From assembly GCA_021800165.1 (NCBI GenBank), contig JAJYZF010000026.1:1-48415 (forward strand): a stretch of DNA of 48,415 nucleotides, in the 5' to 3' direction. The position numbers were made by a program, and so were the translations under genes. The stretch comes from Planctomycetota bacterium. Lineage in GTDB: Bacteria; Planctomycetota; Phycisphaerae; WQYP01. Positions 9,426 to 19,338 of this stretch are shown here, in pieces (within the stretch, counting starts at the first letter, position 1; every line of letters starts with the position of its first letter). Under the pieces are notes generated by a model that saw only the letters and a list, made by a program, of their open reading frames with translations, made no database searches and was not told where the DNA came from.

Positions 9426-9902
9426 ATGGCGAAAGTAAAGGCGAACAAGGTTGCGGTGTATGTCTTTCGGCAAAACGCTGGAGAAACTGAATTTTTGCAG
9501 TTGCGCCGGGCCGTCCACGCCGGTGATTATGCCGGCACATGGCAAGTGGTGTACGGCGGCATCGAGAAAGGGGAGGCGGCGGCCACCGCCGCCCGGCGCG
9601 AGCTGCGGGAGGAAACCGGCCTGGTGCCGCTGGAATTTTTTCAGGTGCAATACGTCGAAACATTTTACAGCCGTAGCCGGGATCGGGTGGTACTGATGCC
9701 GGTATTTGCGGTGCGGGTGCATAAAACCGCTCGTCCGGTTCTCAATGTGGAACACGACGATTTCCGGTGGATTCCACTGGCCGAAGTATCGGCGAACTTT
9801 ATGTGGCGCAGCCAGCGGGAAGCCATCGCCATTATTCAAGCTGATATTCTCACTGGCAGTCCCGCTGCCGATCTGTTGCGTATTGATCCAAAGCCTGGCT
9901 GA
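9426..9902 (+). CDS. NUDIX hydrolase
   Basis: A 158-residue protein with a complete Nudix box: GGIEKGEAAATAARREL followed by REETGL, fitting GX5EX7REUXEEXGU. Such enzymes hydrolyse nucleoside diphosphates linked to another group, with Mg2+ bound by the box glutamates. The short N-terminus and the strand order resemble dihydroneopterin-triphosphate pyrophosphatase (NudB-like), but sequence alone does not fix the substrate. AAGGA lies just upstream of the ATG, and the gene is 12 bp after dprA. Confidence 0.85.
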   Translation: MAKVKANKVAVYVFRQNAGETEFLQLRRAVHAGDYAGTWQVVYGGIEKGEAAATAARRELREETGLVPLEFFQVQYVETFYSRSRDRVVLMPVFAVRVHKTARPVLNVEHDDFRWIPLAEVSANFMWRSQREAIAIIQADILTGSPAADLLRIDPKPG

Positions 9903-10128
9903 TTACCTTTTGCAAAGCCGGCATGCGCTGCGCCAGGCTGCTGGTTTAGATCAAGAGCCAGGCGGAGGGCGTTCACTCCTGGGGCCACACCCCATCCACG
10001 CCGGGTGGGATATTCTAAAACCCACCGCTCGGTTAAACTACGCCTCGCTTGCTGGGCCCAGGCGGTAGGTGATCGCGGGGCAGGCATTGTGAGTCGCATA
10101 ATAAGTTGTCCCCGATGAGGTGTAGATA

Positions 10129-11766
10129 ATGACCAAGCCAGCTAATTCAGCCGGAGCATTTCGCCGGGACATCGGTGTCATCGGACTACTTTATGCGAGT
10201 TTGGGGGGGATTATTGGTTCCGGCTGGCTGCTGGGGCCGCGCAATGCCGCCATGCAGGCAGGGCCGCTGAGTATATTTTCCTGGATTTTTGGCGGCTTGG
10301 CCATTTTGCTGCTGGCGCTGGTTTATGCAGAATTGGCCACCATGTTTCCGCGGAGTGGAGCGGTGGTGCATTTCCCGCGTTTCAGTCATGGCTCCTTTTT
10401 GGCGAGAATCTGGAGTTGGGTGCTGTTTTTGGGATACGTAGCGATCGCTCCGGTGGAAGTGGTTGCGGTGATGTCTTATGCCAACAGCATTCCGCGCATA
10501 CACCATTATCTGCCGCCGCTGGTGGGTGCGGCCAATCATCAGGTGACGGCTCTGGGTCTGGGTGTATGCGTGATTCTGCTGGCGATTTTTACGGCGATCA
10601 ACCTTTTGGGCATTCGTTGGGCGATGCGTTTAAGTAATGCGGCGGGATGGTGGAAATTGGCCATTCCGACCTTGACGGTGATTATGCTGTTGCTCAACGC
10701 CCACCATGTCGGCAACCTGAAAATCGCCCCCGGGGACTGGACGCACGATTTTCGGGGGATATTTACGTCACTGGCGACCGCGGGAGTTATCTTCAGCTAT
10801 CTGGGGTTTCGCCAGGCGGTGGAATTGGCCGGCGAGAGCAACAACCCTAAACGCAACATCCCCATTGCGGTGATTGGATCTGTGCTGATAGGACTGGTGC
10901 TGTACGTGTTCCTGCAGTTGGCCTTTCTACTGGCGGTGAATCCGGCCGAGTTGCATCGCTATGGTTGGGCGGGGCTGGCGCACATTGCGGATTTTAAAAC
11001 CAAAACCGGTCCGTTCGCGGCCTTGGCGGAAGGGCTGGGGCTTACCTGGCTGGCTTGGCTGCTTTATGCGGATGCGATTGTTTCGCCATCGGGTACCGGG
11101 TTCATCTATACGACCACCTCGACCCGGGTTATTTCGGCAATGGGCGAAAGCGGGGTGTTGCCACGACCTCTGGCAAAACTCAACAGGGCCGGTGTGCCTT
11201 GGCTGGCCAGCATCTTAAGTTTGATTGTTGGAATCTGTTTTTTACTGCCGTTTCCATCATGGCATCGCTTGGTGGGGTACATCAGCTCGATTATGGCGCT
11301 GTCCTACGGCATTGGCCCGGTGGTTTTGCTGGCTCTGCGCAAAAGCATCCCTGAACACACGCGGGAGAGGCCTTTTCGTTTGCCGTGGGCCTCGGTGTTG
11401 GGGCCGATCTGTTTTATCATTTCGAACTTGGTGATTTATTGGAGCGGCCTGCACGGCAATACCCTGTTTTTCGGAATTATCGGGGGAATGTTGGCTGTAT
11501 TTTTATTGTATCGGGTGCTCTTTGATCGGCCCGGCTTTTACAGCTTGCCGTGGAAAAACACCTGGTGGGTGCTGCCGTATTTTGGCGGCCTGTGGCTGCT
11601 GGATTTTGTCGGTTCCCGAAGTATGGTTGGAGGAAAAGGATATCTGCCGTTTCCATGGGATGTAGGTGCGGTAGCGCTATTTAGCCTGGTGGTGATGTAC
11701 CTGGCGTTAAAAGCGGCAATTCCGTTGGAAGAAATGCAGGCGTATGTGGAAACGCAGGAAGTGTAA
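10129..11766 (+). CDS. APC-superfamily amino-acid permease
   Basis: A 545-residue integral membrane protein with 12 to 14 hydrophobic segments. The N-terminal GIIGSGWLLGP is the unwound first-helix motif of amino acid/polyamine/organocation transporters, and the region around FRQAVELAGESNNPKRNIP is the conserved loop that follows helix 6. It probably imports amino acids or amines by proton symport, which is inferred from the family. GAGG lies 10 nt before the ATG. The GH51 gene starts 45 bp downstream, so the two may share a transcript although their substrates differ. The preceding gap (9903-10128) contains nothing I recognise. Confidence 0.88.
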   Translation: MTKPANSAGAFRRDIGVIGLLYASLGGIIGSGWLLGPRNAAMQAGPLSIFSWIFGGLAILLLALVYAELATMFPRSGAVVHFPRFSHGSFLARIWSWVLFLGYVAIAPVEVVAVMSYANSIPRIHHYLPPLVGAANHQVTALGLGVCVILLAIFTAINLLGIRWAMRLSNAAGWWKLAIPTLTVIMLLLNAHHVGNLKIAPGDWTHDFRGIFTSLATAGVIFSYLGFRQAVELAGESNNPKRNIPIAVIGSVLIGLVLYVFLQLAFLLAVNPAELHRYGWAGLAHIADFKTKTGPFAALAEGLGLTWLAWLLYADAIVSPSGTGFIYTTTSTRVISAMGESGVLPRPLAKLNRAGVPWLASILSLIVGICFLLPFPSWHRLVGYISSIMALSYGIGPVVLLALRKSIPEHTRERPFRLPWASVLGPICFIISNLVIYWSGLHGNTLFFGIIGGMLAVFLLYRVLFDRPGFYSLPWKNTWWVLPYFGGLWLLDFVGSRSMVGGKGYLPFPWDVGAVALFSLVVMYLALKAAIPLEEMQAYVETQEV

Positions 11767-11811
11767 TCAGGGCCAAAGTGTGGTGGGAGACCGAAATAAG
11801 GAATTCAAACG

Positions 11812-13302
11812 ATGGACGCCACTGTTTACCTGGATACGCATGCCCACGTTGGTACGATTGATCGGCGTATTTTCGGGGGTTTTCTGGAACACCTTGGCCG
11901 GGCGGTTTACCAGGGCGTATACGATCCGGAGAGTCCGCTTGCGGATGGCCAGGGCTTGCGCCGGGATGTCATCACAGCCTTGGCCCGGTTGGAGATGCCC
12001 TGCGTGCGCTACCCCGGCGGCAATTTTGTGAGTGCCTACGATTGGAAACAGGGCATCGGGCCGAAGCAGACTCGGCCAAGACGACCGGATTTTGCGTGGC
12101 AATCGATCGAGACCAACGAATTCGGTACGGACGAATTCATGCGGTGGTGTGGGGAACTCAAAACCCGGCCGATGCTGGCCGTGAATCTGGGCACAGGCTC
12201 GGTTAGCGCGGCGGGAGAGTTGGTGGAATACTGCAACATGTCGGGGGGAACGCTCTGGTCGGACCAGCGGCGACGGAATGGCCACGCCGATCCGTATGGT
12301 GTGGAACTCTGGTGCCTGGGCAATGAAATGGACGGCCCGTGGCAGGCCGGCCATGTGCCGGCGGAGGTTTATGCCCAGCGGGCTGCACAGGCCGCCAAAC
12401 TGATGAAGGGACTGGATGGCACCATAAAGACCATTGCCTGTGGATCCTCTGGGCGTGGTATACCTACGTATATGCACTGGGACCGAACGGTGCTGGAATA
12501 CGGCTGGGATGTGATTGATTACATTTCCGCCCATCGGTACTCAAGCAATTCGGAGGGTAGTGCCCATTTTCTGGCAGAAGGTGTGGAAATTGACCGGATA
12601 TTGGCGGATTACCGCGGGCTGCTGGACTTTGTACGTGGTCTTAAACGCAGCGACAAGAAGGTTTATGTATCCTTTGATGAGTGGAATGTTTGGTATCGGG
12701 CAACAGGCATGAGCGGCAACTGGGAGGTGGCACCGCATTTGCTGGAAGAGGTTTACAACTTGGAAGATGCTCTGGTTTGCGCGCAGTATTTGATGAGCTT
12801 CCTACGGCACGCGGACTTGGTAAAAGTGGCGTGCATCGCGCAAATTGTTAATGTGATAGCCCCAATTCTTACGCGGCGGGATGGCCTGCTGATTCAGTCC
12901 ATTTTTTATCCCTTCGAGATCATATCGCGGCTGGCTCGGGGCAATTCGCTCATACCGATGGTGGATTCTCCGGTGTACCAAGCCGGCAGTCGGGGTGACG
13001 TTGCCGTGTGCGACGCGGCGGTGAGCTTCGAGGTGGAATCACAAAAATTGGCGATCTTTGTGGCCAATCGCAATCTCCACGCGGATTTAACGGTGCAGAT
13101 AAAAATCGCGGACCGTATCATCACCGGTATTTTGCAAAGCCGTGCCATTGGGGGCGGCGACATCAAGCGCTGCAACACCTGGGAATGTCCCACGGCGGTG
13201 GAGCCGGTGGCGGCGGAATGTGGTTTGGCGGGCGGCCATTTGCAGATCAAAATTCCGGCACCTGGTTTTTGCGCCGTGCAGGTGGCCACCTCCCGGCGCT
13301 AA
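11812..13302 (+). CDS. alpha-N-arabinofuranosidase, GH51 family
   Basis: A 496-residue enzyme that removes alpha-L-arabinofuranosyl side groups from arabinan or arabinoxylan fragments with retention. The acid/base Glu172 lies in LWCLGNEMDGPWQ and the nucleophile Glu290 in VSFDEWNVWY. Other family blocks are GGFLEHLGRAVYQGVY and RYPGGNFVSAYDWKQGIGP. No signal peptide is present, as is usual for GH51 enzymes, which act on imported oligosaccharides. The C-terminal 130 residues are the expected beta-sandwich. AAGGAA precedes the ATG with 8-nt spacing. Confidence 0.94.
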   Translation: MDATVYLDTHAHVGTIDRRIFGGFLEHLGRAVYQGVYDPESPLADGQGLRRDVITALARLEMPCVRYPGGNFVSAYDWKQGIGPKQTRPRRPDFAWQSIETNEFGTDEFMRWCGELKTRPMLAVNLGTGSVSAAGELVEYCNMSGGTLWSDQRRRNGHADPYGVELWCLGNEMDGPWQAGHVPAEVYAQRAAQAAKLMKGLDGTIKTIACGSSGRGIPTYMHWDRTVLEYGWDVIDYISAHRYSSNSEGSAHFLAEGVEIDRILADYRGLLDFVRGLKRSDKKVYVSFDEWNVWYRATGMSGNWEVAPHLLEEVYNLEDALVCAQYLMSFLRHADLVKVACIAQIVNVIAPILTRRDGLLIQSIFYPFEIISRLARGNSLIPMVDSPVYQAGSRGDVAVCDAAVSFEVESQKLAIFVANRNLHADLTVQIKIADRIITGILQSRAIGGGDIKRCNTWECPTAVEPVAAECGLAGGHLQIKIPAPGFCAVQVATSRR

Positions 13303-13392
13303 GTTTGTGGCTGAAATGAAACGCTACCTTAAGAAGAGACATTTGCCCTGGTGTGCGGTAAAATAAACAGCCGTAACTGCTGGATTTTATTT

Positions 13393-14280
13393 ATGTCTGA
13401 TCAAATTCCAATTCTGCTGGACACCGATATCGGTAGCGACATTGATGATGCAGTGGCACTGGCGTATTTGTTACGCCAGCCGCAGTGCCAATTGCTGGGC
13501 ATTACCACCGTCACCGGCGATGTGGCCAAACGGTGTGCCTGTGCGGAGGTGGTGTGCGCGGCCGCGGGCCGGAGGGATATCCCAATTCATGCCGGCCGTT
13601 CGGCCCCGCTGGTACCGGGACCAGGCCAGCCGGCGGTACCCCAATATGCCGCGCTTGAGGCGATGCCGCATCGTCGGGATTGGCCGGCCAATACCGCGGT
13701 GGGTTTTTTACAGCGGACCATTCGGGCTTATCCGGGAGCGATAACCCTATTGACCATCGGGCCGCTGAGCAACGTGGCCCTGCTTTTTGCCCTGGATCCG
13801 GAAATACCGTTGTTGCTTAAGCAGATTGTATCGATGGCGGGCATATTTTACGCTGCGCCGCAGGATCGGGAGTGGAACATACTGGTCGACCCGGTAGCGG
13901 CCACCATGGTGTATAACACACCTCGCGCCCCGCACGTATCGTTGGGATTGGATGTTACGACAAAATGCAAGATGGCGGCGGCCCAGGTGCGGCAGCGTTT
14001 CACCGCGTCACCCTTGGATGTGGTGGCCAAGATGGCGGACGTCTGGTTTCAACATGCGGGGGAGATTACTTTTCACGATCCGCTGGCGGCGGCGGTTATT
14101 TTTCAGCCGAACCTTTGCCATTATGAAGATGGCACCGTGCAGGTACCGTTGGACCCCGACAATAAATCCGCCGGCAAAACGCGTTTCACGCCGGGCGCAG
14201 GTAACCGCCAGCCTGACCGGGTCGCGAAAACCGTACAAGTCGAAGAGTTCTTTACGGAGTATCTCAAGGTCTTTGCGTAA
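13393..14280 (+). CDS. nucleoside hydrolase (IunH-like)
   Basis: A 295-residue N-ribohydrolase that cleaves nucleosides to ribose plus base. The calcium-binding aspartate cluster is clear in LLDTDIGSDIDDAVAL at the N-terminus. TIGPLSNVALLFALDPE and EWNILVDPVAATMVY are further conserved blocks; the latter carries the active-site Asn and Asp. The ATG at 13393 places the Asp cluster at the usual position; the longer frame adds 14 residues without a ribosome site. Its 3' end overlaps the convergent ribokinase gene by 17 bp, and the two enzymes form consecutive steps of ribonucleoside salvage. Confidence 0.92.
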   Translation: MSDQIPILLDTDIGSDIDDAVALAYLLRQPQCQLLGITTVTGDVAKRCACAEVVCAAAGRRDIPIHAGRSAPLVPGPGQPAVPQYAALEAMPHRRDWPANTAVGFLQRTIRAYPGAITLLTIGPLSNVALLFALDPEIPLLLKQIVSMAGIFYAAPQDREWNILVDPVAATMVYNTPRAPHVSLGLDVTTKCKMAAAQVRQRFTASPLDVVAKMADVWFQHAGEITFHDPLAAAVIFQPNLCHYEDGTVQVPLDPDNKSAGKTRFTPGAGNRQPDRVAKTVQVEEFFTEYLKVFA

Positions 14281-15223
14281 CGCGATACGCCTTTACCTGG
14301 CGCTGTGTCGGCAGGGATGGTTGGGCGCCCAGGCGGGTGGTGCAGAGAGCTCCCACCAGGCACGCCTCGCGAACGGCATTTGCAAGCGACACATCCCCGC
14401 GGGCGAGGGCCACCGCCAAAGCGCCATTGAAGGCATCCCCGGCGGCCGTGGTGTCGACCGCGTGAACACAAGGAGCCGGAATCAATTCGCTTACCCGACC
14501 ATCGGCCAGCAAGGCCCCGGCGGCACCCATGGTAATGATGACAGCTTTGCTGCCCAAGTTTATGAGTTGGCCGGCCGCCAGTCTTGCTGAATTTTCATCA
14601 GTCACGGCAAGTCCGCTGAGTTGGCCGGCCTCAATTTCGTTGGGCGTCAGGTACGTGACGTGGCGCAGAAGGGAGCGTTGTGCGGCTTTCGGGAGGGCGG
14701 CAAGGGGCGGAGCTGGAGCTGGATTTAAGATCACCGGCACTCCGGCGCGGGCGGCCATTTCGGCTACGGCCACTACGGTTTTAATGGGAATTTCCAACTG
14801 CAGCATGACCATGTCCGCCGAACCAATGAGATTTTGCATTTGTCGGGTGAATGTCGGCGTGTGATTCCAGGCGGCATTGGCACCTGAGGCCACTGATATC
14901 AGATTTTCTCCACCTTCATCTACCAATATCATGGCGATGCCGGTAGGGTGGCTGCGTCGCCGTGCTACGGCCTGGGTATGGATGCCCTCCCGCCGAAAAT
15001 TTTCGATGGCCTGGCGACCAAAGGCGTCGTTACCGACACACGCAACCAATGTCACCTTGGCTCCAAGCCGTGCTGCGGCCACGGCCTGGTTGGCCCCCTT
15101 ACCACCAGGAGCCATCATGAATTGGCCGCCCGTGACGGTTTGGCGCGGGGCCGGCAGATGTGGGCTTTTTATCACCATATCCACATTCACGCTGCCAACG
15201 ACAAGAATGTGGGGAATTTTCAT
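14264..15223 (-). CDS. rbsK: ribokinase (PfkB family)
   Basis: A 319-residue sugar kinase that phosphorylates ribose at O5. Family features are VVGSVNVDMVIK at the N-terminus, GGKGANQAVAAARLGA with the substrate-binding glycines, and DTTAAGDAFNGAL with the anion hole and catalytic Asp (the usual DTTGAGD has Ala for one Gly here). The ATG at 15223 is preceded by GGTGGAG at 6 nt; a GTG at 15235 is the alternative. The convergent overlap with a nucleoside hydrolase supports ribose as substrate. The 319 bp upstream (15224-15542) hold no recognisable gene or RNA, only a T-rich stretch near 15404-15416. Confidence 0.9.
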   Translation of the reverse strand: MKIPHILVVGSVNVDMVIKSPHLPAPRQTVTGGQFMMAPGGKGANQAVAAARLGAKVTLVACVGNDAFGRQAIENFRREGIHTQAVARRRSHPTGIAMILVDEGGENLISVASGANAAWNHTPTFTRQMQNLIGSADMVMLQLEIPIKTVVAVAEMAARAGVPVILNPAPAPPLAALPKAAQRSLLRHVTYLTPNEIEAGQLSGLAVTDENSARLAAGQLINLGSKAVIITMGAAGALLADGRVSELIPAPCVHAVDTTAAGDAFNGALAVALARGDVSLANAVREACLVGALCTTRLGAQPSLPTQRQVKAYRVTQRP

Positions 15224-15542
15224 GTCGTACTCCACCGGATGAACATGCGGGTAATGTAATCTCCGGCGATACGTTGTACCAGAGTAGGGCCTTTGCCCAG
15301 CGAATGGATGGATTGCAATTTCCGACTCCCGCCGGGCGTTGATCGTGGATTAGCCTCAAAGGTTGGATTGGGCTATCGCTTACACGCAAAGGTGAATATT
15401 TTTCTTTTTTTTCTGTGGCCTTGGCGCGGCAAACGTAGTAAGATAGCAAAGTGGAGTGGTGGGCAGAACAGTTTCGCAAGGCCGCCGATGGCGTGTGGTT
15501 GGCCGAGAATTCGCCGGTACGAAATCCAAACGGGACTTTTGA

Positions 15543-18500
15543 ATGAAAATTGACCCCCGGTATCTGGTTGAGAATGGAACCGAAATTTTCGGCGGTGCCG
15601 AGCTTTTGCTCAAGGGCTGCCTCGAGACGCCCGGAGGGGTGGCTCTGCTGACCGGCTATCCAGGCTCACCATTGGCCGGCTTTTTTGATTCCTGCCACGA
15701 TATCGGTGAATTACTGACGGAAAAGGGCGTATGCGCCAAAATGGCCAATAATGAGGCCATCAGCGTGGCGATGCTTAACGGCTCACAGATGGTCGGCGTT
15801 AAGGCTATCGCGGTATTTAAGTCGGTGGGCCTGCATGTTGCCGCGGATGCCTTGGCATTGGGCAACCTGGCGGGCATTCCGCATGCCACGGGTGGGGCGG
15901 TGGTGGTGTCGGGGGATGATCCGTGGAGCGATTCCACACAGGTTCCCGCTGATTCCCGATTTTTGTTTGAACATTTGCGTGTTCCGGTGATGGAACCGGC
16001 CAACCCGCAGGAGCTAAAAGATTGGGTGGCCCAGGCATTTGAGTTGTCGGTGGCTTCCAAGTTGTACGTGGGAATCATGGTAACGGTAGCCTTGGGGGAC
16101 GGTGGCGGCACCGTGGAATGTCGGCCCAACCAGTGGCCCAGCATTTCCACCAACGCCCGCATTGCCATTGAAACGGGCAAAATTCCGGTGGAAACAACGG
16201 TTCTTCTGCCACCACGCAGTTGGCGGCAGGAACTGACTTTTGACGATCGCTTCAAGGCCCTGCTGGCCCGCTGTCGGGAGCTGGGCCTGTCGCGGATTTT
16301 ATACCCCATTGAACGCAGTTGGCGCGGCGGGCGTTCGCAACGCTGCCCGGTGGGCTTCATCGCCTCGGGGATGTCCCATACCATGTTGGCGCATGCGTTG
16401 GGTGAGATGGGGCTTTTGGGGCAATTCCCCCTGCTGAAGCTGGCGATCAGTTATCCGGTGGATACAACGTTGGTCGATGAGCTTGCCGCCATGTGCGAGC
16501 GCATTGTCGTGGTGGAGGAACGGCGTAGTTTTATTGAAAAGCAGGTATCGGAATATCTCACCCAGCGCCGTCAGGCTGATCCGGAACATGCCAGTTCGCG
16601 GGTGGAACTTTGGGGGAAAGCCTTTCCTGGTAAAACTACGGGCATTCCTTCCACCCGCGGGCTCCATCCGTCAATTCTCATTGAACTGCTGACGAGATTT
16701 CTGCGCGATACCCCCAATATTCCACACGAGCTTTCCAATGGGCGGTTGACGGAAGAATTGGAAACGATCACCTTGGCCAGTCAGGTACAAATGACGGTGC
16801 CGGTACGCACACCGGCGTATTGTCCCGGCTGTCCGCATCGCGATTCCTCCAGCGCGTTATTGGAAATTCGCAAGCGCCTGCTGGATCCCAAATACATGCA
16901 GGATCAATACGGCCGCGGTCCGATGGATCTGGTCGCGCACGGTGACACCGGCTGCTATACCATGATGATGTTCGAGCCGAACAAGCCGCTCATGCACAAT
17001 TACAGCGGTATGGGGCTGGGCGGTGCCACCGGCGGAGGAGTGGATCCATTCATCAGCAACAAACAACTGGTTTTCATGGGCGACGGCACGTTTTTCCATT
17101 CGGGCCAGTTGGCCATTGCCAATTCAATCAATCAGGGCCAGGATATCACGTACATCATTTTGGAAAACAAAACCACCGCCATGACTGGCCATCAACCCAA
17201 CCCCACGTTGACGCACGACATTGTGGGGCAGACGGCGCTTTCCCATGATATCGAGCGCATTGTTCGGGCTATCATTCCCGACGCCGCGGGCCCGCTGGGC
17301 ATGAAGCGCAAGGATGGCCGTATCGTGCCGCAGGGCCGGGTTATTCGCATGAACCCGGCCAACCGCGAAGAATACCGTGACACGCTGGAGCGAGTGATTT
17401 TGGAAGACGGCGTCAAGGTGGTTATAGCCGAGAAAGAATGTGGCATCACCTTTAACCGCAGAAAGCATCGGGCCGAAGTGGCGGAGAAAAAGGATCACGG
17501 ATTTGTCCGCCAAAAAGCCTACATGAACGTTACCGATGAAGTTTGCGAATATTGCCTGGAATGTACCAACCAGACCGGCTGCCCCGCGTTAAAAATAACG
17601 GACACTGATTACGGACCGAAAATTCAGACCGACTTTACCACCTGCCTGAACGATCAGGCCTGTTCGCGCATTCATGCCTGTCCGAGTTTTGAACAAGTCA
17701 TTGTTACCCGCAAGCGTCCGCCGCGCATGTCGGATGAGGTGGTTGATTTGACCGGCATGCCGGAACCACCGGCGATGAAAATGCGGGACCAATGGCGCTG
17801 CTACCTGGCCGGAGTGGGTGGGATGGGCATCGGTGTGGCGGGCGAAATTCTGGTGCGGGCAGGTCATAAGGAAGGCTACCAGATTGCCTTTGTCGACAAA
17901 AAAGGTCTGGCGATTCGCAATGGGGGAGTCTTCAGCCAGTTGCTGTTTTCCCGTCAACCGGTACATGGCTCCGCCATCACGCCGTTCGGCAAGGCGGATT
18001 TGCTCATTGGGGTGGATGCGGTGGAAGCCGCCCGCGCCATCTCCCCGACGGATTATTTGCGTGTGGCCTCACCGAAATACACGCACGCCGTGGTGAACAC
18101 AGGCAAAACACCCACCATTTTGACCCTGCTGGGTCGAGATGACTTTTCTCCGGAGGATCTGGCGGCGATTATTCAAAAGCAGTGCAAACCTGGCCGGTTC
18201 TTCAGCTTTAATGTCGGCGATCTGTGCGAACGTCTGCTGGATTCCAAACTTTACGCCAATATCATGATGCTGGGAGTGGCCTACCAATTGGGCTTTATTC
18301 CAGTCTCCTACAAGAGCATCACCTGGGCCATCCGCCACGCGGTGCGGCGCGAATTTGAACGCAACTACCGGGCGTTTAACATCGGGCGGAAAATTGTGCT
18401 GCGGCCGGATCTTTTCGGCGTAGCGGCCCCGCGTCAGGTGGAGACCGTGGATCAAGCGATTGAACGCAAGGCCAATATCCTCACCGTAAGCTCGCTGTGG

Positions 18501-19262
18501 GGGCGGCGCAATGCCACGATGTATCGCCGCCTGTGCCGCACCACCCTGGATCAGATGCCGAATCTGGATGACGCCACCCGCCGCGACTATGTCATTCGCC
18601 TGTTTGATGCCATCCAGTGGGGCACGTTGCCCTACGGGCGTGGATTCGCTTCGCGCGTGGTAAAAACCTACCAGCAGGACCATGCCCAGCGCAATTTTGC
18701 CGTCACCCGCGCTGTGATCTGGAATCTGGCCAAGGTGATGATGATTAAGGATGAAGTTTACGTCGCCATGCTCTACACCAGCCCCGAAAAATACCGCCGC
18801 GACCGCCGTCGTTATAATGTGAACCCCGCCAATGGCGATAAAATCAAATACCTGCATCTTAATGAACCTGAGTTTGAAATCGGCGGAGTCAAAATTCGGT
18901 TTCATCTCAAGGGGCGGGACTGGCAGATGCGCATTCTCCGCCATTGCCGCTGGCTGCGGGCCTTGTTGCCGTCGTGGCACGCCCGCGAAAAGGAATACCG
19001 CGACTGGTATATCCGTCTGGTGGATACCTGCGAACTCCACGAGCCCTGGCTGTACAACCTGTGGCTGGATATTTTGCGTTCGCCGGAGCCGGTCACCGGT
19101 TTTCGCGAGGTGCGTTATCCGAAGATGGAGCTTTCGCAGAACCGGGTGCGCGAATTGCAGCACGCCATTGCCGCCGGCAAGGCCGATACTCGGTCTCGCA
19201 CACCGGCCCGTACGGTCAGCCTCACCAATCAGGTAATCGCCGGCTTCCGCGGAGATCCGTAA
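15543..19262 (+). CDS. single-chain indolepyruvate (2-oxoacid) ferredoxin oxidoreductase
   Basis: A 1239-residue thiamine-diphosphate enzyme that oxidatively decarboxylates arylpyruvates or branched 2-oxoacids to acyl-CoA with ferredoxin as acceptor. The N-terminal half is an IorA-like pyrimidine domain. CPGCPHRDSS lies near residue 424 and the thiamine motif GDGTFFHSG (512) to ILENK (541) follows. A Cys cluster with spacing C-x2-C-x2-C-x5-CP (from about 667) and a second set of three Cys resemble ferredoxin-type iron-sulfur ligands. The gamma (IorB-like) domain starts near 756 with GVGGMGIGVAGE. The last 230 residues are the extra C-terminal domain of these fused proteins. The ATG has no clear ribosome site. 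Confidence 0.9.
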   Translation: MKIDPRYLVENGTEIFGGAELLLKGCLETPGGVALLTGYPGSPLAGFFDSCHDIGELLTEKGVCAKMANNEAISVAMLNGSQMVGVKAIAVFKSVGLHVAADALALGNLAGIPHATGGAVVVSGDDPWSDSTQVPADSRFLFEHLRVPVMEPANPQELKDWVAQAFELSVASKLYVGIMVTVALGDGGGTVECRPNQWPSISTNARIAIETGKIPVETTVLLPPRSWRQELTFDDRFKALLARCRELGLSRILYPIERSWRGGRSQRCPVGFIASGMSHTMLAHALGEMGLLGQFPLLKLAISYPVDTTLVDELAAMCERIVVVEERRSFIEKQVSEYLTQRRQADPEHASSRVELWGKAFPGKTTGIPSTRGLHPSILIELLTRFLRDTPNIPHELSNGRLTEELETITLASQVQMTVPVRTPAYCPGCPHRDSSSALLEIRKRLLDPKYMQDQYGRGPMDLVAHGDTGCYTMMMFEPNKPLMHNYSGMGLGGATGGGVDPFISNKQLVFMGDGTFFHSGQLAIANSINQGQDITYIILENKTTAMTGHQPNPTLTHDIVGQTALSHDIERIVRAIIPDAAGPLGMKRKDGRIVPQGRVIRMNPANREEYRDTLERVILEDGVKVVIAEKECGITFNRRKHRAEVAEKKDHGFVRQKAYMNVTDEVCEYCLECTNQTGCPALKITDTDYGPKIQTDFTTCLNDQACSRIHACPSFEQVIVTRKRPPRMSDEVVDLTGMPEPPAMKMRDQWRCYLAGVGGMGIGVAGEILVRAGHKEGYQIAFVDKKGLAIRNGGVFSQLLFSRQPVHGSAITPFGKADLLIGVDAVEAARAISPTDYLRVASPKYTHAVVNTGKTPTILTLLGRDDFSPEDLAAIIQKQCKPGRFFSFNVGDLCERLLDSKLYANIMMLGVAYQLGFIPVSYKSITWAIRHAVRREFERNYRAFNIGRKIVLRPDLFGVAAPRQVETVDQAIERKANILTVSSLWGRRNATMYRRLCRTTLDQMPNLDDATRRDYVIRLFDAIQWGTLPYGRGFASRVVKTYQQDHAQRNFAVTRAVIWNLAKVMMIKDEVYVAMLYTSPEKYRRDRRRYNVNPANGDKIKYLHLNEPEFEIGGVKIRFHLKGRDWQMRILRHCRWLRALLPSWHAREKEYRDWYIRLVDTCELHEPWLYNLWLDILRSPEPVTGFREVRYPKMELSQNRVRELQHAIAAGKADTRSRTPARTVSLTNQVIAGFRGDP

Positions 19263-19338
19263 GCCCCCGTGGCGGCGTGAAATTCGTCGAGCGGCGTGAG
19301 GCGGCTATTGATTTGATCTTTCCCATTGGAGTCCATGG

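Noticed and set aside
18069..19163. 364-residue minus-strand ORF
   Set aside because: It lies entirely inside the indolepyruvate oxidoreductase gene and shows no motif; a shadow of G+C-rich coding sequence.
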